A stretch of DNA of 64,000 nucleotides from Magnetovibrio sp. (GTDB lineage Bacteria; Pseudomonadota; Alphaproteobacteria; Rhodospirillales; Magnetovibrionaceae). The notes below the pieces were generated by a model. It was not told where the DNA came from and ran no database searches. It worked only from the letters and a program-made list of their open reading frames with translations. Shown here piece by piece: positions 9,786 to 16,583 of the stretch. A program made the translations under genes and the position numbers. The stretch is taken from contig JAPHSY010000017.1 in NCBI GenBank assembly GCA_026196495.1, positions 1 through 64,000 of the forward strand. Direction: 5' to 3'. Each line of letters starts with the position of its first letter. Position 1 is the stretch's first letter.

Positions 9786-10415
9786 TTACTGCGCGGCCCA
9801 AATAATACGCGCGACCCATTCCACTTCTGAAAGCGGAAATTCTCGATCTTCGTGGGCTGGGTTGAAAGAGGTGAGTTCGATCCGTTGGGCAGATTGGCGT
9901 TTGAGAAGTTTTGCCATCACTTCACCGTCTTTGGTTTTCACCACGACACGATCGCCCCGGCGTACACCGCCTTCGGGGGAGACGATGACGATATCGCCAT
10001 CGCGATAGACAGGTTCCATACTGTCGCCTGAAATTTCCAAGGCAAAGGCATGACGGTCTGTGGTGCCGGGAAATGAAATTTCATCCCAACCGCCGCGAGT
10101 CGGATAACCCGCATCATCGAAATAGCCTTCGGCACCGGCTTGGGCAAAGCCGATCAGCGGAACGTTGCGTGGTGAAGGTGTTTCACCGTTTTGCACATAA
10201 GCCATGAATTCCGAAAGATCAGCACCCGTGGCATTCAGAATTTTGGAAATACTTTCCGTAGATGGCCAGCGCAGCTTGCCTTCGCGGGTGGTGCGTTTGG
10301 ATTTGTTAAAGGTGGTCGGGTCCAGCCCCGCTTTGCGCGCCAGACCAGAAGCGGAATAGCCATAAGCCGCCGCTAATTTGTCCACTGCTTTCCAAACATC
10401 ACTGTGTTTCATCAT
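9786..10415 (-). CDS. LexA-like repressor, HTH plus S24 self-cleaving peptidase
   Basis: This 209-residue regulator has an N-terminal helix-turn-helix (YSASGLARKAGLDPTTFNKS, residues 20-39) and a C-terminal S24 domain. The catalytic pair can be read directly: Ser132 in EISGDSMEP and Lys169 in VMAKLL. Their spacing of 37 residues is the same as in LexA. Ala93-Gly94 in GFAQAGAEG is the likely self-cleavage site. Such proteins are cleaved with RecA help after DNA damage, which frees their operators. It is divergent from the phage-type cluster and shares a 123-base control region containing repeated half-sites and an SOS box, so it probably represses the cluster and itself. It could also be an older host regulator recruited by the element. 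Confidence 0.9.
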   Translation of the reverse strand: MMKHSDVWKAVDKLAAAYGYSASGLARKAGLDPTTFNKSKRTTREGKLRWPSTESISKILNATGADLSEFMAYVQNGETPSPRNVPLIGFAQAGAEGYFDDAGYPTRGGWDEISFPGTTDRHAFALEISGDSMEPVYRDGDIVIVSPEGGVRRGDRVVVKTKDGEVMAKLLKRQSAQRIELTSFNPAHEDREFPLSEVEWVARIIWAAQ

Positions 10416-10416
10416 G

Positions 10417-10464
10417 GGAACATTGTCTCATCGATGCGGAAATGTGTCATTAGGACAAAATTCC
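10417..10464. promoter_or_regulatory. Operator cluster: three GGAA-N4-GTC half-sites
   Basis: GGAACATTGTC at 10417-10427 and GGAAATGTGTC at 10438-10448 lie in the same direction, 21 bp apart, which is two DNA turns. GACAAAATTCC at 10454-10464 is the inverse and forms a palindrome with the second. The positions, between the repressor start codon and the rightward promoter, suit autorepression and repression of the cluster by the S24 protein. Binding is inferred. Confidence 0.55.
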
Positions 10465-10473
10465 ATCATATTC

Positions 10474-10502
10474 TTGACATAGGAATAAATTACGAATAAA
10501 TA
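10474..10502 (+). promoter_or_regulatory. Early rightward promoter of the phage-type cluster
   Basis: TTGACA at 10474-10479 is a perfect -35 box. TAAATA at 10497-10502, 17 bases further, is a modest -10 box. The LexA-type site begins at the next base. Confidence 0.55.
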
Positions 10503-10517
10503 GAACAAAGATAGAAC
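10503..10517. promoter_or_regulatory. SOS box of the alphaproteobacterial type
   Basis: GAAC-AAAGATA-GAAC matches exactly the direct-repeat LexA site of alphaproteobacteria (GTTC-N7-GTTC read on the other strand). It sits at the downstream edge of the early promoter, where bound LexA would block initiation, and 22 bases before the first gene. Confidence 0.7.
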
Positions 10518-10538
10518 AAATTACAGGAGTTCAACCCA

Positions 10539-10931
10539 ATGTCGCGTACGAGGCGTATGCCCAACCCGATACCTGTCAAAGATGTCGTGGCTTTTATAAG
10601 TGCCGAAGAGGCTTGGTTTTGGTTTATGCGTTCAGAGCGCGCACGTCGTGAAGGTGCGCAGTTGAGCGATGGTTCCAGTTTGATGACACGTCCATGTGAG
10701 CCTGACGATATTTATCGTGCTGTCATGCGTTTGCATCGTCAGAAACGAATCACAAATGCCCACTTAAAAACATTGGCACATTTTGGGTGGCGGGAGTGCC
10801 CGCCAGATTCTCGGGTGCGTGAAGAGGAGTATCATTTGCGCCTTTGGGAGGATGCATTGGATCGTCTGACAACAGAGCTAAAAGCAAAGGAAATTGTTTG
10901 CCATGACACACAAAACCAAGATTTCTGCTGA
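10539..10931 (+). CDS. Hypothetical protein, first gene of the phage-type cluster
   Basis: The 130-residue, basic, probably helical protein is not recognised with certainty. It starts MSRTRRMPNPIPVKDVVAF. A good ribosome site (CAGGAG) lies upstream. The segment AEEAWFWFMRSERARREGA, followed by RPCEPDDIYRAVMRLHRQ and a later HLKTLAHFGW, looks like a conserved early protein of alphaproteobacterial prophages, possibly DNA binding. It overlaps the next gene by 29 bases. It lies directly behind the SOS-type promoter, so it would be the first product after induction. A role as late activator or antiterminator is possible but unproven. Confidence 0.7.
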   Translation: MSRTRRMPNPIPVKDVVAFISAEEAWFWFMRSERARREGAQLSDGSSLMTRPCEPDDIYRAVMRLHRQKRITNAHLKTLAHFGWRECPPDSRVREEEYHLRLWEDALDRLTTELKAKEIVCHDTQNQDFC

Positions 10932-11346
10932 TGTTGAGCATTGTGACCAAGCTCCCCGACGGGCCATGGTGGCATTTGGTGGGCATGCTGAATATAAGTC
11001 ACTTAGGTTGTTGCGTCCAGGATTTCGTCACTGTTTTGCTGTGATTGAAAGCCAAGGAAATTGGGTCATGTACAACCCACTGTCTATTGGAACACAGTTG
11101 GATATATGGCCAGCCGGGAGCGAAGAGACCTTGTGCTTGTGGTTGGAAGAACATGATTACAAGGTGATTATGGCAGAGGTGAAACCTCTTGATCTGGCCC
11201 CCTTACCCTGGTCAATATTCAGTTGTGTTGAGGCTGTGAAGCGCGTTTTGGGGGTTCGTGCACCTTGGATTATGACGCCTTGGCAACTCTATAAAAGCTT
11301 AACAAAAAATGACGGAAAAAAATCCTTGACTTTTGCATCATATTAG
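10903..11346 (+). CDS. Possible permuted NlpC/P60-like phage protein
   Basis: The 147-residue product starts at the ATG at 10903. The open frame reaches back to a TTG at 10894, which is less likely. Two conserved patches stand out: LLRPGFRHCFAVIES, with a histidine, and FSCVEAVKRVLGVRAPW followed by TPWQLYKSL, with a cysteine before a helix. A His followed by a Cys-x-E helix is the layout of permuted papain-like NlpC/P60 enzymes, so a cysteine peptidase or amidase fold is a fair guess. It precedes the late promoter, which overlaps its 3' end. The function in the particle is unknown. Confidence 0.65.
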   Translation: MTHKTKISADVEHCDQAPRRAMVAFGGHAEYKSLRLLRPGFRHCFAVIESQGNWVMYNPLSIGTQLDIWPAGSEETLCLWLEEHDYKVIMAEVKPLDLAPLPWSIFSCVEAVKRVLGVRAPWIMTPWQLYKSLTKNDGKKSLTFASY

Positions 11347-11355
11347 GATTATATT
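11326..11355 (+). promoter_or_regulatory. Late promoter
   Basis: TTGACT at 11326-11331 and TATATT at 11350-11355 with an 18-base spacer make a strong sigma-70 type promoter. It overlaps the end of the upstream gene and points into the structural genes. Confidence 0.65.
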
Positions 11356-11390
11356 CAATTTAACGAACGGCACACATGCGTCCAAAGCAA

Positions 11391-11420
11391 ACCCGGCAGA
11401 AAATTCTGCCGGGTTTTTTT
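11391..11420 (+). terminator. Terminator in the late leader
   Basis: ACCCGGCAGAA at 11391-11401 pairs perfectly with TTCTGCCGGGT at 11404-11414 and is followed by seven T. It lies about 30 bases past the expected start of the late transcript and before the first late gene, like the promoter-terminator leader that antiterminators act on in lambdoid phages. It also ends early transcripts. Confidence 0.85.
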
Positions 11421-11454
11421 GTTTTGAGCATCAATCAATAAAGGAGATGAGACC

Positions 11455-11664
11455 ATGGGTGGATTTTTTAGTGCACCGCCACCGCCACCGCCACCAGCAC
11501 CCCAGACCTATGTGGACAATACTGCAGAGCAAGAAAGACAAGACCGTATTGATATGATTGAGCGTCGACGCCGTGGGCGTGCGGGGACCATTAAAACATC
11601 AGAACGTGGTCTTTTGAGCAAGACAATACCAACCCAGACAAAGAAACAATTGTTGGGGGAATGA
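11455..11664 (+). CDS. Small conserved podovirus protein upstream of portal
   Basis: The 69-residue protein starts MGGFFSAPPPPPPPAP. After the proline tract it has an acidic-basic helix (EQERQDRIDMIERRRRGRAG) and ends KKQLLGE. Short proteins with this plan (a glycine-rich start, prolines, an RRGRA patch and a final K-x-x-LLG) are regularly found just before the portal gene in podovirus-like prophages, where their job is not established. It may be a minor virion part. Its stop overlaps the portal start in ATGA, so translation is coupled. Confidence 0.75.
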   Translation: MGGFFSAPPPPPPPAPQTYVDNTAEQERQDRIDMIERRRRGRAGTIKTSERGLLSKTIPTQTKKQLLGE

Positions 11665-13295
11665 TCATGGATGACTTAACCCCGGAAATGATCGTTCAAC
11701 AGTATCAACGTGCCAAGGACCGACGTCGGACATGGGAAGCACATTGGCAAGATTGTTATGACTACACCCTGCCGCAACGCAATCCAACGAATCAAGATGG
11801 ACAAAAAGCAGGAGAGAAGCTGTTTGATGGTACGGCACCGGATGCTGTTGATCAATTGGCCGCCAGTATGTTGTCGAATTTGACACCGCCATGGGCCCAG
11901 TGGGTTGGGTTGATGCCCGGAACCAATATTGACGAGGAAGATCGCAAAGAACTGGTGCCGAAGTTGGAGAAGATCTCCACCATTTTGCAGTCTCACATTG
12001 ATCGTTCGAATTTCGCCATTGAAATTCATCAGTGCTACTTGGACTTGGTGACCGTTGGGACGGCTTCTTTGATGTTGGAAGAAAATCCAATTGGGGAAAG
12101 TTCAGCCTTCCGCTTTACGGCGGTGCCTATGTTTGATGTGGTGTTTGAAGCGGACGCAGGTGGGGCCTTGAACGGTACACTGCGGCGACTTGAATTGACG
12201 CGACGTGAATTGAAACAGCGTTATCCCGATGCACCAGATATGGGTGAAGATAGTACATCGCTTGAGGCTGGAGAAGAACCACGGATTGGTGTGATTGAAG
12301 CCGTGCTGCCGCAAGAGCATGGCTATCGTTATATGGCCGTGGCAGAAACGTCGCCAGGTTTGGTTCACCAAGCAGAAGTGTTGTCGGAGGGAAATTTTGA
12401 AACATCTCCGTTTATCAACTTTCGATGGTTGAAAGCCCCAGGTGAAGTCTATGGACGATCACCTGTGATGAAGGCTTTGCCGGATATAAAAACGGCCAAT
12501 AAGGTGGTTGAGTTGACATTGAAAAATGCCTCTATCGCCGTAACTGGCATATGGCAAGCCGATGATGATGGTGTGCTCAATCCCGCAAATATTAAGTTGG
12601 TACCAGGGGCTATTATCCCCAAAGCTGTTGGTTCGCAAGGGTTGACCCCTTTGGGAGCACCAGGGCGGTTTGATGTTTCGGGCCTGGTGCTGGATGGTCT
12701 GCGCTCAAGTATTCGCTCGGCTCTGTTGGCAGATAAGCTTGGTCAAATAATGGGACCGCGTATGAGCGCCACAGAAGTGTTGGAACGATCTGCAGAAATG
12801 TCCAGGGTGTTGGGAGCTACGTATGGTCGATTGCAGTCAGAGCTTTTGACACCTTTGATCAGTCGCGCAATTGCAATTTTGCGTCGTCGCGGTGAAGTTC
12901 CCGCAGTTAGTATAGATGGCCGTGTCATTGATGTTGATTACAAGTCACCACTGGCCCGTCGTCAATCACAAGAAAATTTAGCAGGGGCCATGGGGTGGTT
13001 TGAAACAGCCAGCCAACTGGGTGTGGTTCATGAAATTGTGGATGTACACAAGGCTGCACGGTGGTTGGCCGAAATTTATCGTGTGCCGGAAAGCATTTTG
13101 TTAAGTGAAGAAGAAACACAGGCAAGGAAAGAAGCATCTGTAGCTTCTCCTGTGAGTTCAGATCAATTGAATCAACCTGATTTGAGCCACGTAACAGAAA
13201 CATTGTCGCCATCGGAACGTGCGGAAATCACTCCAAGCGATTTAGTGGGTGCATCTGGGCTGAAAATTAATCCCTTCGAGGGGCATGAAATATGA
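11661..13295 (+). CDS. Portal protein (podovirus head-tail connector)
   Basis: The 544-residue product matches the T7-type head-to-tail connector family. It begins with a conserved helical stretch (RRRTWEAHWQDCYDYTLPQR), followed by KLFDGTAPDAVDQLAASM and SNLTPPWAQWVGL. It would form the twelve-part ring at the capsid vertex through which DNA enters and leaves. Two ATGs are close (11661 and 11667). The first overlaps the upstream stop and is used here. The length is normal and the frame is intact, with no sign of decay. Confidence 0.93.
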   Translation: MIMDDLTPEMIVQQYQRAKDRRRTWEAHWQDCYDYTLPQRNPTNQDGQKAGEKLFDGTAPDAVDQLAASMLSNLTPPWAQWVGLMPGTNIDEEDRKELVPKLEKISTILQSHIDRSNFAIEIHQCYLDLVTVGTASLMLEENPIGESSAFRFTAVPMFDVVFEADAGGALNGTLRRLELTRRELKQRYPDAPDMGEDSTSLEAGEEPRIGVIEAVLPQEHGYRYMAVAETSPGLVHQAEVLSEGNFETSPFINFRWLKAPGEVYGRSPVMKALPDIKTANKVVELTLKNASIAVTGIWQADDDGVLNPANIKLVPGAIIPKAVGSQGLTPLGAPGRFDVSGLVLDGLRSSIRSALLADKLGQIMGPRMSATEVLERSAEMSRVLGATYGRLQSELLTPLISRAIAILRRRGEVPAVSIDGRVIDVDYKSPLARRQSQENLAGAMGWFETASQLGVVHEIVDVHKAARWLAEIYRVPESILLSEEETQARKEASVASPVSSDQLNQPDLSHVTETLSPSERAEITPSDLVGASGLKINPFEGHEI

Positions 13296-13573
13296 GCAAT
13301 CAAAAAATTGGATGGTCATGGTTTGAACGCAATGATGAACTCAATGCAGATATCCATGATTTAGCTGTGCCTGATCGTGAACTGAAATTGGCATATGCCC
13401 GTTGTTTTTCAAGTGAGCAAGGCAAACAGGTGATTTCTCATCTTCGTGCGATGACTTTGGATCGTGCACTGGGACCAAATGTGTCTGCTGAAACACTTCG
13501 ACACATCGAAGGTCAACGTCAGTTGGTGAGTTATATCTGCCAACTTATCAATCGCGGTCGCAATGGTGACTGA
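13292..13573 (+). CDS. Bbp19-like phage protein
   Basis: The 93-residue protein overlaps the portal stop in ATGA. The pattern LAYARCFSSEQGKQVISHLRAMTLDR followed by the IEGQRQLVSYICQLI stretch matches the Bbp19-type family of small proteins. These lie between portal and scaffold in Bordetella BPP-1-like and other podoviruses. Their function is unknown, and the place in the operon suggests a role in head assembly. Confidence 0.78.
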   Translation: MSNQKIGWSWFERNDELNADIHDLAVPDRELKLAYARCFSSEQGKQVISHLRAMTLDRALGPNVSAETLRHIEGQRQLVSYICQLINRGRNGD

Positions 13574-13613
13574 ATGTTAACAAGATCCTTAAACACAAAA
13601 GGAGAATGACTAA

Positions 13614-14288
13614 ATGCAAACCGAAAATCGAAATCCCATGAATGCTTCTCTGTCTGAGATGCCGGCTTGGCTGCCAGCTAAGTTCTGGGATGGTGAAAAT
13701 AATCAAGTGCGTATGGAACAATTGGCTCAATCGTATCAAGAGCTAGAACGTCAACTCAGTGCTCCATCACGTGGCATTATTCCAAAAGACCCTGCGTCAT
13801 ATGAAATTCTTATTGATGATGATTTGCTGGAAGTGGACGAAGATGTCAATCGCCGTCTGTATGATAAAGGATTTTCTCAGGATCAAGCACAACTGGTTTA
13901 CGATCTTGCCAAAGAACGTCTGATGCCGATGGTGCAGCAGATTGCAGCACAATTTGAAGATGCCCGAGAACAAGATCGCTTGCATCAACATTTTGGAGGT
14001 GCAGAACGGTTTGAAGCTATCCGCCCGCAACTACGTGCTTGGGGTGAAGCTAATTTACCGCCAAGTGTTTTTGAGAATTTGGTGGCATCTGCCGAAGGTG
14101 TGATTGCTATGGCGGAAATGATGAAAAGTCGTGAACCGAGCCTGAGCCGTAATTCAGAAATTACGTCTGGGGCATCCGAACTTGATCTAAAACGTATGAT
14201 GAAGGATCCACGATATTGGAAAGAACGTGACCCTGCATATGTGAAGCGTGTGCGGGAAGGTTTTCGCAATCTCTATCCCGGTGATTAA
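13614..14288 (+). CDS. Capsid scaffolding protein
   Basis: The 224-residue product is acidic and largely helical. It has the start typical of podovirus scaffolds: PAWLPAKFWDGENNQVRMEQ, then LAQSYQELERQLS. It is expected to guide capsid shell assembly from inside and to leave before DNA packaging. The position after portal agrees with this. Normally the capsid gene follows at once. Here 1.1 kb containing a structured RNA, a terminator and a CAAX-type protease gene intervenes. A ribosome site (AAAGGAG) precedes the start. Confidence 0.85.
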   Translation: MQTENRNPMNASLSEMPAWLPAKFWDGENNQVRMEQLAQSYQELERQLSAPSRGIIPKDPASYEILIDDDLLEVDEDVNRRLYDKGFSQDQAQLVYDLAKERLMPMVQQIAAQFEDAREQDRLHQHFGGAERFEAIRPQLRAWGEANLPPSVFENLVASAEGVIAMAEMMKSREPSLSRNSEITSGASELDLKRMMKDPRYWKERDPAYVKRVREGFRNLYPGD

Positions 14289-14301
14289 CTAAAATCAGAA
14301 T

Positions 14302-14384
14302 GCACAGTCGCAGCTCTTCCCTTACTCCCTGGGCTGCCTAAAGACTGTGCTAAGGCGGAGAGCGCGTTCGATCCGCAGCTCCTG
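14302..14384 (+). ncRNA. Candidate structured RNA between scaffold and protease genes
   Basis: GCACAGTC at 14302-14309 pairs with GACTGTGC at 14343-14350, and directly inside it GCAGCTC at 14310-14316 pairs with GGGCTGC at 14331-14337, leaving a bulge CTAAA. A second small hairpin (GCGGA with TCCGC) follows before the terminator at 14392. No reading frame explains the stretch. It could be a small RNA, a processing site, or a regulatory leader. Confidence 0.45.
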
Positions 14385-14391
14385 CCATTTG

Positions 14392-14434
14392 GGCCGTGGA
14401 CGATCTTTTAAGGATCGTCTGCGGCCTTTTCTTT
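14392..14434 (+). terminator. Strong terminator after the scaffold gene
   Basis: GGCCG at 14392-14396 and CGGCC near 14422-14426 form the base, and GACGATC with GATCGTC forms the upper stem around a TTTTAAG loop. The T-rich tail follows. It separates the scaffold gene from the protease gene. Confidence 0.85.
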
Positions 14435-14537
14435 CAGATTGACTTCTGAGGAACGGTGATGAAGATGAATAAGATCATTCCTCAAATAAATTCGGGATTA
14501 AGCTTGTGAAAGACACTGGCAAATTGGGATATCAACT

Positions 14538-15167
14538 TTGAAACATAGCCGCATTGATATTCTGGTAGCTCTCGCTCTGGCTGTTCTGTTTTATGGCAAT
14601 GATATTGCTTTTGACTATGTAGGTAATCCTGCTTGGTGGGTTGGTCTGGATATGGCTGTTCGTGTCATTGCTATAGGTTTGATTGTTCTAAGCCCCACTT
14701 TGCGATCTGCATCATATGATGCATTGGTGTTACGTCCTCAGCCCGTGTGGTTGCTATATGTTTTGGGGCTGATTTTAACCATTTTGATATTTGATCACTA
14801 TATCGGAGAACCTTTGGTTGAAAAGTTTCCGAGTTTGGAGTGGGGGATAGGAACGTTTGACGGTTATGACAGTGATAACTTACGTCTATTTGATTTGAGT
14901 ATTGGTTTGATCGTTGTTGCTGTCAGCGAAGAACTTGTATCACGATCTGTTGTTCGCAACATATATGAACGCTATTGGAGTAGCCAGTTTGGTTTGGTTT
15001 TTGTCTCAGCCTTGTTGTTTGCTTTGATACATTGGGGCGGTGGGCCAACTGGCATGTTGATGCCATTTTTCGCTGGTGTTATTTTAATGATTGTATTCAT
15101 ACGAACCGGGTCATTGTTGCCGGGGATAGCGGCCCATTATGCAATTAATTTTTACTATTATGCTTGA
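14538..15167 (+). CDS. CPBP/CAAX-type intramembrane metalloprotease
   Basis: The 209-residue protein has about six membrane segments and the catalytic signature of the CPBP (Abi/CAAX type II) family: SEELVSRSV with Glu131, Glu132 and Arg136; FALIHW with His165; and HYAIN with His200 and Asn204. All key residues are present, so it should be active in the inner membrane. Its start is a TTG at 14538 with a weak ribosome site. It lies between scaffold and capsid genes and is fenced by terminators at 14392 and 15231, like a phage moron. Relatives act in protein processing, bacteriocin immunity and possibly abortive infection. The role here, such as superinfection exclusion or self-protection, is inferred. 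Confidence 0.88.
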   Translation: MKHSRIDILVALALAVLFYGNDIAFDYVGNPAWWVGLDMAVRVIAIGLIVLSPTLRSASYDALVLRPQPVWLLYVLGLILTILIFDHYIGEPLVEKFPSLEWGIGTFDGYDSDNLRLFDLSIGLIVVAVSEELVSRSVVRNIYERYWSSQFGLVFVSALLFALIHWGGGPTGMLMPFFAGVILMIVFIRTGSLLPGIAAHYAINFYYYA

Positions 15168-15230
15168 TATAGATTTGGTGATTATCAAACACCCTTAATA
15201 TCAACGGATAACCGCACTTGTTGAAATGTG

Positions 15231-15260
15231 ACAGGCTCTCGAAAGAGGGCCTGTTTTTTT
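15231..15260 (+). terminator. Terminator after the CPBP protease gene
   Basis: ACAGGC at 15231-15236 pairs with GCCTGT at 15249-15254, with further CTC/GAG pairing around GAAA, and is followed by seven T. Confidence 0.8.
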
Positions 15261-15289
15261 GTGGCCCGTTTGATATTTCGTGTCGGAAT

Positions 15290-15339
15290 GTGGGCGGGGA
15301 ACCTAAGACTTTGTACCCGGGCGGTTCCCCATAACCCAC
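15290..15339 (+). promoter_or_regulatory. Long stem in the leader of the capsid gene
   Basis: GGGGAACC at 15296-15303 pairs with GGTTCCCC at 15323-15330, and the flanks GTGGG (15290) and CCCAC (15335) extend the stem. It ends 46 bases before the capsid start codon. It may stabilise the highly expressed capsid message or be a processing site. No clear promoter is seen between it and the upstream terminator. Confidence 0.45.
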
Positions 15340-15385
15340 TTTGGCGCGGTTTCACATAAAAGAAAACTTACAAAAGGAGACAGAC

Positions 15386-16207
15386 ATGTCGACAAGTGTC
15401 GAGCAGTCATTTGTCCGCCATTTCCAGGCGGAAGTGCATCTGCAGTATCAGCAGATGGGTTCTAAGTTGCGCAATACTGTGCGCAGTAAGGACAATATTA
15501 TCGGCTCTAGTACCACTTTCCAAAAAGTTGGTAAGGGTACCGCATCGACCAAAGCGCGCCACGGTAAAGTTCCTGTGATGAATGTTGACCATACCCCGGT
15601 CGAAGTCAGCCTCTATGATTACTATGCTGGTGATTGGGTTGATCAATTGGATGAGTTGAAATCCAACATCAATGAACAGCAAGTTGTTGCCCGTGCCGGT
15701 GCTTATGCATTGGGTCGTAAAACCGATGAACTGATTATCAGCGAAATGGATAAATCTACAAACTTTGCCGGTACGGGTGTTGATGGCCTGACCAAAGCCA
15801 AGGTGTTGGAAGGTTTTGAAATGTTGGGTGAGGCCGATGTTCCGGATGACGGCGAACGTTATGCAATTGTTGGTTGGAAACAGTGGTCCGAACTGTTGAA
15901 TATCCAAGAATTCGCCGATAGCCAATACATCGGTGATGATGAATTGCCGTGGAAAGGAACCCAGGCAAAACGCTGGCTGGGGGCCTTATGGATGCCGCAT
16001 TCCGGCCTCACCAAAGATGGTTCTAACATCCGTTATTGCTACTGGTACCACAAGTCTGCCATTGGTCATGGTGTTGGCTCGGACGTGAAGACTGACATCA
16101 CCTGGCACGGTGATCGTGCCGCGCATTTTGTCAATAACTCAATGAGCCAGGGCGCTGGCCTGATCGATGCCTCAGGTGTCGTATCCATGCGCTGCCTGGA
16201 ATCTTAA
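15386..16207 (+). CDS. Major capsid protein
   Basis: The 273-residue product starts at the ATG at 15386, behind an excellent ribosome site (AAAGGAG). An in-frame TTG further upstream is not needed. MSTSVEQSFVRHFQAEVHL, then KVGKGTASTKARHG and VEVSLYDYYAGDWVDQLDEL are typical of the capsid proteins of alphaproteobacterial podovirus-like prophages. It has an HK97-type fold by family knowledge. It would form the particle shell. It follows the scaffold gene functionally but is split from it by the protease insert. Confidence 0.88.
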   Translation: MSTSVEQSFVRHFQAEVHLQYQQMGSKLRNTVRSKDNIIGSSTTFQKVGKGTASTKARHGKVPVMNVDHTPVEVSLYDYYAGDWVDQLDELKSNINEQQVVARAGAYALGRKTDELIISEMDKSTNFAGTGVDGLTKAKVLEGFEMLGEADVPDDGERYAIVGWKQWSELLNIQEFADSQYIGDDELPWKGTQAKRWLGALWMPHSGLTKDGSNIRYCYWYHKSAIGHGVGSDVKTDITWHGDRAAHFVNNSMSQGAGLIDASGVVSMRCLES

Positions 16208-16220
16208 GAAAGGCGATTTC

Positions 16221-16490
16221 ATGGCTTATGCTTCTAAAGATCTAAGCGTTCTTGCTTACGCCAACGGTTTTACACTGTGGCATTACATTACGGCTGATGC
16301 AGCAGTTGATGTAGATACAGCTGGTTATTTCAATACAGCTTCTGACATGTTGCGTGTTGGTGACATTATCGTTGCCAATACTGACACGGATGGCACCCCA
16401 ACGTCGGGGTTCTTCTTGGTCAATGCAAATGCTGCTGGTGTGGTTGATGTCGCAGACATGACCTCCGTTGGCTCAGCTGATACTGACTAA
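16221..16490 (+). CDS. Small capsid-associated protein, decoration candidate
   Basis: The 89-residue protein begins at the ATG at 16221 after AGAAAGGCG. MAYASKDLSVLAYANGFTLW is followed by beta-rich sequence with LRVGDIIVAN and FFLVNANAAGVVDVAD. A small beta protein just after the capsid gene is a common place for head decoration or head-fibre-like proteins. The assignment is by position and size, and the family is one I only know as hypothetical phage protein. Confidence 0.72.
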   Translation: MAYASKDLSVLAYANGFTLWHYITADAAVDVDTAGYFNTASDMLRVGDIIVANTDTDGTPTSGFFLVNANAAGVVDVADMTSVGSADTD

Positions 16491-16500
16491 TGGCACAGGG

Positions 16501-16536
16501 AAGGGGAGGCGAAGAAAGAAAGTGTCTCCCCTTTTC
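16501..16536 (+). terminator. Terminator-like hairpin after the capsid gene pair
   Basis: AAGGGGAG at 16501-16508 pairs with CTCCCCTT at 16526-16533 over a long purine-rich loop, followed by TTC. The long loop makes it weaker than the others. Confidence 0.5.
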
Positions 16537-16583
16537 TTCATTCCTTAATCACTTTTTACAATTCAACATTATAGGAGAACGTT

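Noticed and set aside
9737-10538. Attachment site or integrase for the phage-type cluster
   Set aside because: No integrase frame and no direct repeat shared between the lysS end and the scpA end could be seen; a computed repeat search would be needed.
14459-14509. A 16-codon frame (MKMNKIIPQINSGLSL) before the CPBP gene
   Set aside because: It has a fair ribosome site but is too short and not in frame with the protease; it may only be chance.
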